A stretch of DNA of 20,945 nt from Xenorhabdus eapokensis (GTDB lineage Bacteria; Pseudomonadota; Gammaproteobacteria; Enterobacterales; Enterobacteriaceae), in NCBI RefSeq assembly GCF_001908105.1, contig NZ_MKGQ01000043.1, forward strand, positions 1 to 20,945. Direction: 5' to 3'. Below the pieces are notes generated by a model. It was given only the letters and a program-made list of their open reading frames with translations, was not told the origin of the DNA and searched no databases. Of this stretch, positions 16,860 through 20,945 are shown in pieces. The number at the start of each line of letters is the position of its first letter. The first letter of the stretch is position 1. Made by a program: the position numbers and the translations under genes.

Positions 16860-18578
16860 TTATCTCTTTAAGTTAATTGGCTTTTTCTCTAGCATATAAT
16901 TACCAACAAATAATGCATGCATTCCGATCGCTTTTCTAAAGCAATCAATAGCATCGATAGGAGATTCAACAATTGGCATACCAGCCAAATTGAAGCTAGT
17001 ATTGAGTACTACAGGAACACCAGTAATATTTCCAACTTCTTTAATCAAATTATAAAATTTTTGATTCGAAGCAGAAGATACAGTTTGCAATCTGGCAGTA
17101 CCATCCACATGAATACAAGCAGGCATATCAAATTTAGCTCGCTCTTTGACAGGAGCGACTTTCATCATATACGGAACAGGGGATAGAATATCAAAATAAT
17201 TATCAGCATTTTCCTCTAATACCACAGGGGCATAAGGTCTGAACCACTCACGTAACTTAATTTGGCTATTAAGAATTTCTTTCGTCCAACTATTCGATGG
17301 CGAAGCAAGAATGCTGCGATTACCCAATGCTCTCGGTCCATATTCACTACGATCCTGAAACCAACCAATTATTTTACCATCAGCAATTAAATGTGCAGCT
17401 CGATACTCAGGATCACTTATTCTCTTAATAATAAACTCTTTTTCATAAACACGAACACTTCTCTCAATTTCATCTTCTGAATAAATAGGCCCTAAATAAG
17501 GTGAAGAGTTAAATTTAGGAATTCTACTATCTTTTTTCCAGAAATAATCAGCTGCCGCACCGAGAGCCAAACCAGCATCACCAGGAGAAGGAGGTACATA
17601 AACAGTAATATTCAGCTCCTCTTCCAGCTTACGATTCATTACTGAATTCATAGCCACACCACCAACAACACATAATGTATCAACATTATATTTATCAATT
17701 AATCCCTTCACCCGATGGATGATCGATTTATGCAATTGATCTTGAGCCCACGCTGCTAAGTGCATATCAAAAGGACGAATAACACCAGTCTTTAAGCGAC
17801 GTTCTGGAATGTCAATACCCTGCTTTTTAAACCAATTCCGAATATCTTTTATGCAATTTTCAATATAACCTTCATTCATCAGCGCAGAGACTACACCAGT
17901 ATCTGTTTCAATAAATGGTGAATAGTCTGAAAAAACATTAGGATCACCAAATGAAGCAAGTCCCATGGTTTTTCCTGATTCACGATAACTATCAAATCCG
18001 AGATAACAAGTCACGTCACCATAAAATCTTCCATAACCTTGATCGCAAGAATGCGTATTGTCCTGGGCTATCAGATACAAATTATCATTCTCATACAAAT
18101 AATAACTAACCTGTTCAGCTGCATTATTCTCTAACACTATAGGATCAGTTCTTTCACCAAGAATATTACCTGTGTGATCAGCAACAACAACCAATGCACG
18201 CTTAATATCCGTTTGACTAATAGCACTTAAGGCGTGGGCAGAGTGATGTGATTTCACAATATGGATATTGTCAAAACCAGGAAATAACGCATTTAATTCT
18301 TTTTTAAGGTTATCATCAAGAGTATCTAAGTCAATCATCGGCTGGCCAAAACTGACAACAGAAATCGCCGAAATATCATCTAGTAGCAGATTATTTCTTT
18401 CCAATATTTCCTTAACCGCATAAACAACGTGACCATCATATTTCTTCTTTGAAATCCGTTCTTCAGCTATTGCCATAATAACTTGATTTCTATCAGCCAA
18501 TACAACATTACCATCATAAGTCACAGTACCATCTGCTAGCATAGGAATATTAATAGCTAACACTACTTCTTTTTTCAT
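16860..18578 (-). CDS. O-carbamoyltransferase, NodU/CmcH/TobZ family
   Basis: A 572-residue enzyme expected to move the carbamoyl group of carbamoyl phosphate, through carbamoyl-AMP, to a hydroxyl of a small molecule. The Kae1-like N-terminal domain has metal-ligand-type HHSAH (H111, H115) with D134 (ADHTG). SCDQGYGRFYGDVT and ESGKTMGLASFG, then VVGGVAMNSVMN (304-314) and PPSPGDAGLALGAA (329-342), build the ATP site. The C-terminal YrdC-like part has EYGPRALGNRSILASP (412-427) and VLNTSFN (524-530). All expected motifs are present and the length is standard. The start is ATG 18578 with AAGG upstream, 21 bases after the methyltransferase. Relatives include NodU (nodulation factors), CmcH (cephamycin) and TobZ (tobramycin), i.e. 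tailoring enzymes; this supports a secondary-metabolite role for the cassette. Confidence 0.93.
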   Translation of the reverse strand: MKKEVVLAINIPMLADGTVTYDGNVVLADRNQVIMAIAEERISKKKYDGHVVYAVKEILERNNLLLDDISAISVVSFGQPMIDLDTLDDNLKKELNALFPGFDNIHIVKSHHSAHALSAISQTDIKRALVVVADHTGNILGERTDPIVLENNAAEQVSYYLYENDNLYLIAQDNTHSCDQGYGRFYGDVTCYLGFDSYRESGKTMGLASFGDPNVFSDYSPFIETDTGVVSALMNEGYIENCIKDIRNWFKKQGIDIPERRLKTGVIRPFDMHLAAWAQDQLHKSIIHRVKGLIDKYNVDTLCVVGGVAMNSVMNRKLEEELNITVYVPPSPGDAGLALGAAADYFWKKDSRIPKFNSSPYLGPIYSEDEIERSVRVYEKEFIIKRISDPEYRAAHLIADGKIIGWFQDRSEYGPRALGNRSILASPSNSWTKEILNSQIKLREWFRPYAPVVLEENADNYFDILSPVPYMMKVAPVKERAKFDMPACIHVDGTARLQTVSSASNQKFYNLIKEVGNITGVPVVLNTSFNLAGMPIVESPIDAIDCFRKAIGMHALFVGNYMLEKKPINLKR

Positions 18579-18599
18579 AATAGAACCTTATTTTTCAAT

Positions 18600-19421
18600 C
18601 TAATACTTTTTGGCACGTAGTAAAAACATTAATGGTATAGATAACAGTTTATCATCAAAGCACCACCACCCTTCTTCATTTTGTGACAACTGAGAAAAAA
18701 CCTTGTAGAAACTTTTATCAAATTCTTTAAATACAGTTAAATGAAGATTTTCATTCATCAAATTTGTTATTATTTCAGAAATGCTATGAAACCAGATATA
18801 TTGTTCCTGATTTTTTATCGGACTATCTCTATTCGCATAAGAATATTTATAGTTTGCTTTTATAGGTTTTCCAGAACTAGCATTCACAAAAATATTTTTA
18901 CTATTAAAAGGAGCATTATCCTGACTAGGGTTACTAAACATACGAGCAAAAGGATGTTCATCAACAATAATAAAATCCCCCCCTAACTTAAGATGTGAGG
19001 ATATTGTTTTCGCCCATAGGCTTAAATCTTGAAGCCAAACAAGAACTCCATACGAAGTATAAATAAGATCAAACTCACCAAGATTTAAAGAAGATAAATC
19101 ATAGACATTAGCACAATAAAAGTTCGTTTTAAGGCCAAATTTATTTTTGATTTTTTCCGCACAACCAATAGATAAAGAAGAATAATCAATAGCTGTGACT
19201 TTTGCTCCTAACATCTCAAGAGCTAAACTATCTAATCCAATATGACATTGTAAATGAAGAACTTTTTTCCCCTCTAAGTTTTCTAGTTCTGATAACTCTA
19301 TATTTTTTAATTTATATTTCAATGGATCATAATTATCAACATCATAATCAGAACAACTGGAATGTATCTGAGATAGTTCATTCCAGAACTTAATGTTCTT
19401 GTTATCATATAAAGATTCCAA
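18600..19421 (-). CDS. Class I SAM-dependent methyltransferase
   Basis: This is the first gene of the cassette, 273 aa. Motif I is VLHLQCHIGLDSLAL (54-68), a variant of the usual glycine-rich loop found in a subgroup of small-molecule methyltransferases, followed by VTAIDYS with acidic D79 for the SAM ribose. FDLIYTSYGVLVWLQDL is the motif IV/V region and LKLGGDFIIVDEHPFARMF is post-motif II. The start is TTG 19421: GGAG (19429-19432) is seven bases upstream, and no in-frame ATG lies between it and the preceding stop. The rare start may keep expression low. The acceptor (O, N or S) cannot be told. The gene is strongly AT-rich compared with the core genes, suggesting horizontal origin. Confidence 0.9.
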   Translation of the reverse strand: MESLYDNKNIKFWNELSQIHSSCSDYDVDNYDPLKYKLKNIELSELENLEGKKVLHLQCHIGLDSLALEMLGAKVTAIDYSSLSIGCAEKIKNKFGLKTNFYCANVYDLSSLNLGEFDLIYTSYGVLVWLQDLSLWAKTISSHLKLGGDFIIVDEHPFARMFSNPSQDNAPFNSKNIFVNASSGKPIKANYKYSYANRDSPIKNQEQYIWFHSISEIITNLMNENLHLTVFKEFDKSFYKVFSQLSQNEEGWWCFDDKLLSIPLMFLLRAKKY

Positions 19422-19731
19422 TGCATAACTCCATTATAGTCAAATAAAAAATCATATGAAAATTTATAATTAATGTTATCAAATCATATTGAACATCACC
19501 AGAATAATGAATATATTTATTCAAACTCATTTATATTCTGTATATCTATTTAACACCAGATAAATTTAATAGAATTTAAACTCTAAAACACATATATCTT
19601 GTGAAATATAAAGATACAGAATATTAATTTAATAATAATTTTATTTCTTGGCCTAGCCTAATAATTGCAATTTCTGCGAAAGGTGGTCAGTTGCTATAGT
19701 AGGCATCTCTCCTACCAAAGGAAAATGCACT
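19422..19731. other. AT-rich region upstream of the cassette, no gene
   Basis: These 310 bases are very AT-rich and hold no supportable gene. They must contain the promoter of the minus-strand cassette if it is transcribed on its own. Several weak TTGATA/TTGAAT and TATAAA-like hexamers occur on the minus strand, but none at convincing spacing, so I do not name one. Such composition is typical of H-NS-silenced acquired DNA, which is inference here. The IS30-family remnant begins near the right edge. Confidence 0.4.
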
Positions 19732-20382
19732 ATGGCCTATACACAACTGATTGAAATAGAAAAATATCAGATTTTCAGCTTAAAGTGTTAGAGAATCTCC
19801 ATGCTGCCATAAAAGCAGTAAAGGTGACACCAGAGATAACACAGTTGATTAAGTAGTTAATTTGGCAAGATTTAAGCCCTGAACAACCTGTGGGTTATCT
19901 CAAGCGGAAAATGAGAATATCTTTACATCATGAAACGATTTATAGATTGATTTACAAAGATAAAATTAATAGTGGTGATCTATGGCAGCATCTAAAAATT
20001 GCCAAAAAACGTATCGTAAACACTATGAAAGATGAGCACAGAGGAAAAATCAAAAATAGAGTCAGTATTGATAATCCTCTAAAAATCATTGATAAAAAAA
20101 CAGCGTATTAGTGATTAGGAAAGTGATACTATCATTGGAAAAGATCATAAAAGTGCACTATTAACATTGGTTGAAAGAAATCCGCTATTTACCATCAGTA
20201 TTAAACTTGAAGATAAAACAGCTCACCTTGAAAAAGAGGAGTAAATGAGAATACCAATGGATTAATTAAAGATGGCTTCCCAATAAGGAATAAATTTTAA
20301 TAAGATATCAGAGCAGGAGGTAAATCTTGTGGCAAATCGCTTAAATAAACGCCATAGAAAAACGGGTCGTGACTCCAATAGT
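19732..20382 (+). pseudogene. IS30-family transposase remnant, multiply disrupted
   Basis: Pieces of an IS30-family transposase appear in order across frames. They are: MAYTQLIEIEKYQIFSL at 19732, then a stop; LSPEQPVGYLKRKMRISLHHETIYRLIY (cited in parts) at about 19870-19960, the hallmark ISHETIY zone; an ESDTIIGKDHKSALLTLVER block at 20119-20178, the region with the first catalytic acidic residues; NTNGLIKDGFP at about 20249; and ISEQEVNLVANRLNKRHRKT at about 20302-20365. In-frame stops and frameshifts lie between every block, and roughly a third of the usual length is missing. The last block is cut where the IS1-family end begins near 20382. The copy is non-functional and old by its number of lesions. 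Confidence 0.85.
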
Positions 20383-20763
20383 TAGATTACCCTATAAAGA
20401 ATAGTATTCCCGTTCGATGAAAGTCCCTATCACCTTATCGTGCATCTCCTCTGATTTGGAATAACCTATCGTCCTTCGGTTCAGTCTTTTTAAACGTGTA
20501 CGTAATGTCAGATTGGTTCTTTCTATACGTTGGGTATAATGTTTTCCAACAATATGTTTTTCTTCAGGAAGTCGGTTGTAAGGTGCATAATCATCCGTAC
20601 AGTAAAACCTGACATTAAAAGGTGATAATAACTCAAGGAGTTTGCGTAAAGTCGCCGTACTGCGATCACCAAAAACATGTGCCACAACTCGCTTGAGGCG
20701 AGGCTCCCAGGCATACCAGAGCCAGCGTTGATTCTTTTTACTTCTCACAAATGACCATTGCTG
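20382..20763 (-). pseudogene. insB: IS1-family element, 3' part of insB, interrupted by a group II intron
   Basis: The minus strand encodes the C-terminal two-thirds of an IS1 InsB transposase. It begins QQWSFVRSKKNQRWLWYAWEP with further conserved blocks VAHVFGDRS, LLSPFNVRFYCTDDYAPY, YTQRIERTNLTLRTRLKRLNRRT and SKSEEMHDKVIG, stopping at 20392. The sequence GTTAGATTACCC around 20381-20392 is the probable end of the element, about 10 bases past the stop as in IS1. Upstream (to the right) the insB frame is broken exactly where a group II intron 3' end appears. The DQQW/DEQW residue region of InsB continues into the exon, so the remaining 5' part of the IS should lie beyond the intron, outside the window. 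Confidence 0.87.
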
Positions 20764-20945
20764 GTGAGTAGACCTGCCCAGTCACCCGGGCAGATCCCTC
20801 CTCAGAACCGGACATGCAGAACTACCGCATCCGGCTCCCGACAGACCCCAGTCGTCACACCTATTCAGCAAGAATTGAACATTGAATGGACTTTCCAGCT
20901 TGAAGGATAACCCAGCACTTTCAGGATCAAAGTCAGCTTTTCCCA
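20764..20945 (-). mobile_element. Group II intron 3' end (domains V and VI), runs off the right edge
   Basis: On the minus strand 20805-20837 forms domain V: GAGCCGGATGCGG, a short loop and TCTGCATGTCCGGTTC, with the catalytic AGC near its 5' end and a two-base bulge. It is followed by a domain VI-like hairpin around CTGCCC...GGGCAG (20773-20793) and a probable 3' splice junction ending CTCAC at 20764, next to the insB exon CAGCAATGG. The intron is in the same orientation as insB, as expected for insertion into the transcribed strand. Whether an intron-encoded protein is intact cannot be seen; the 20838-20945 part shows no convincing reading frame. Confidence 0.8.

Noticed and set aside
18741..19393. 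Plus-strand frames inside the methyltransferase gene
   Set aside because: They are shadows produced by AT-rich DNA on the opposite strand; the minus-strand product has clear SAM-binding motifs.
12913..19421. A nodulation-factor or O-antigen locus, suggested by the NodU-like gene
   Set aside because: There are no glycosyltransferases, N-acyltransferases or polysaccharide export genes; the NodU family is broad and includes antibiotic carbamoyltransferases.
1..20945. CRISPR array, phage structural genes, rRNA or replication origin
   Set aside because: No regularly spaced direct repeats, phage head or tail genes, rRNA sequence or iteron clusters were seen.

Overview
The window fits a gammaproteobacterium of the Morganellaceae, most likely Xenorhabdus or Photorhabdus. 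This is an inference from close similarity of the housekeeping genes to enterobacterial homologues, the order xerD-dsbC-recJ-prfB-lysS, a DUF1240-like small membrane protein and dense insertion-sequence debris. No database search was possible.

Layout. (1) Positions 1-2640 are an accessory junkyard next to the 3' end of a minus-strand tRNA-Gly(CCC). It holds a decayed group II intron reverse transcriptase fragment, an internal piece of iclR, an unrecognised 162-codon gene, the tail of an unidentified gene and a frameshifted, truncated ISAs1/H-repeat transposase. The tRNA itself lacks one base in the 3' strand of its acceptor stem. (2) Positions 2642-12342 are conserved core. The minus-strand run is xerD (chromosome dimer resolution), dsbC (periplasmic disulfide isomerase), recJ (5'-3' ssDNA exonuclease), prfB (RF2 with its autoregulatory +1 frameshift) and lysS (lysyl-tRNA synthetase). 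Next come fldB on plus, the overlapping pair sdhE-ygfX on minus, then ygfZ and an HD-domain phosphohydrolase on plus. (3) Positions 12343-12912 hold a 13-bp inverted repeat and a small DUF1240-like membrane-protein gene with no good start codon. (4) Positions 12913-19421 are a compact, visibly AT-rich, five-gene minus-strand cassette. Its order is SAM methyltransferase, NodU/CmcH/TobZ-type O-carbamoyltransferase, a long Gfo/Idh/MocA-like oxidoreductase, a Bcr/CflA-type MFS exporter and a MalY/PatB-type PLP enzyme. (5) Positions 19732-20945 are nested mobile elements: a dead IS30-family transposase interrupted by an IS1-family element, which is itself interrupted by a group II intron whose 3' end (domains V and VI) is visible.

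The most interesting unit is the five-gene cassette. Three tailoring-type enzymes, a PLP enzyme and an exporter in one coupled transcription unit look like a small-molecule (antibiotic- or toxin-like) biosynthesis and export locus. There is no NRPS, PKS or precursor peptide in the window. I do not recognise the product or a characterised cluster of this composition, so the natural-product reading is inference. Functions of the core genes rest on strong family resemblance.
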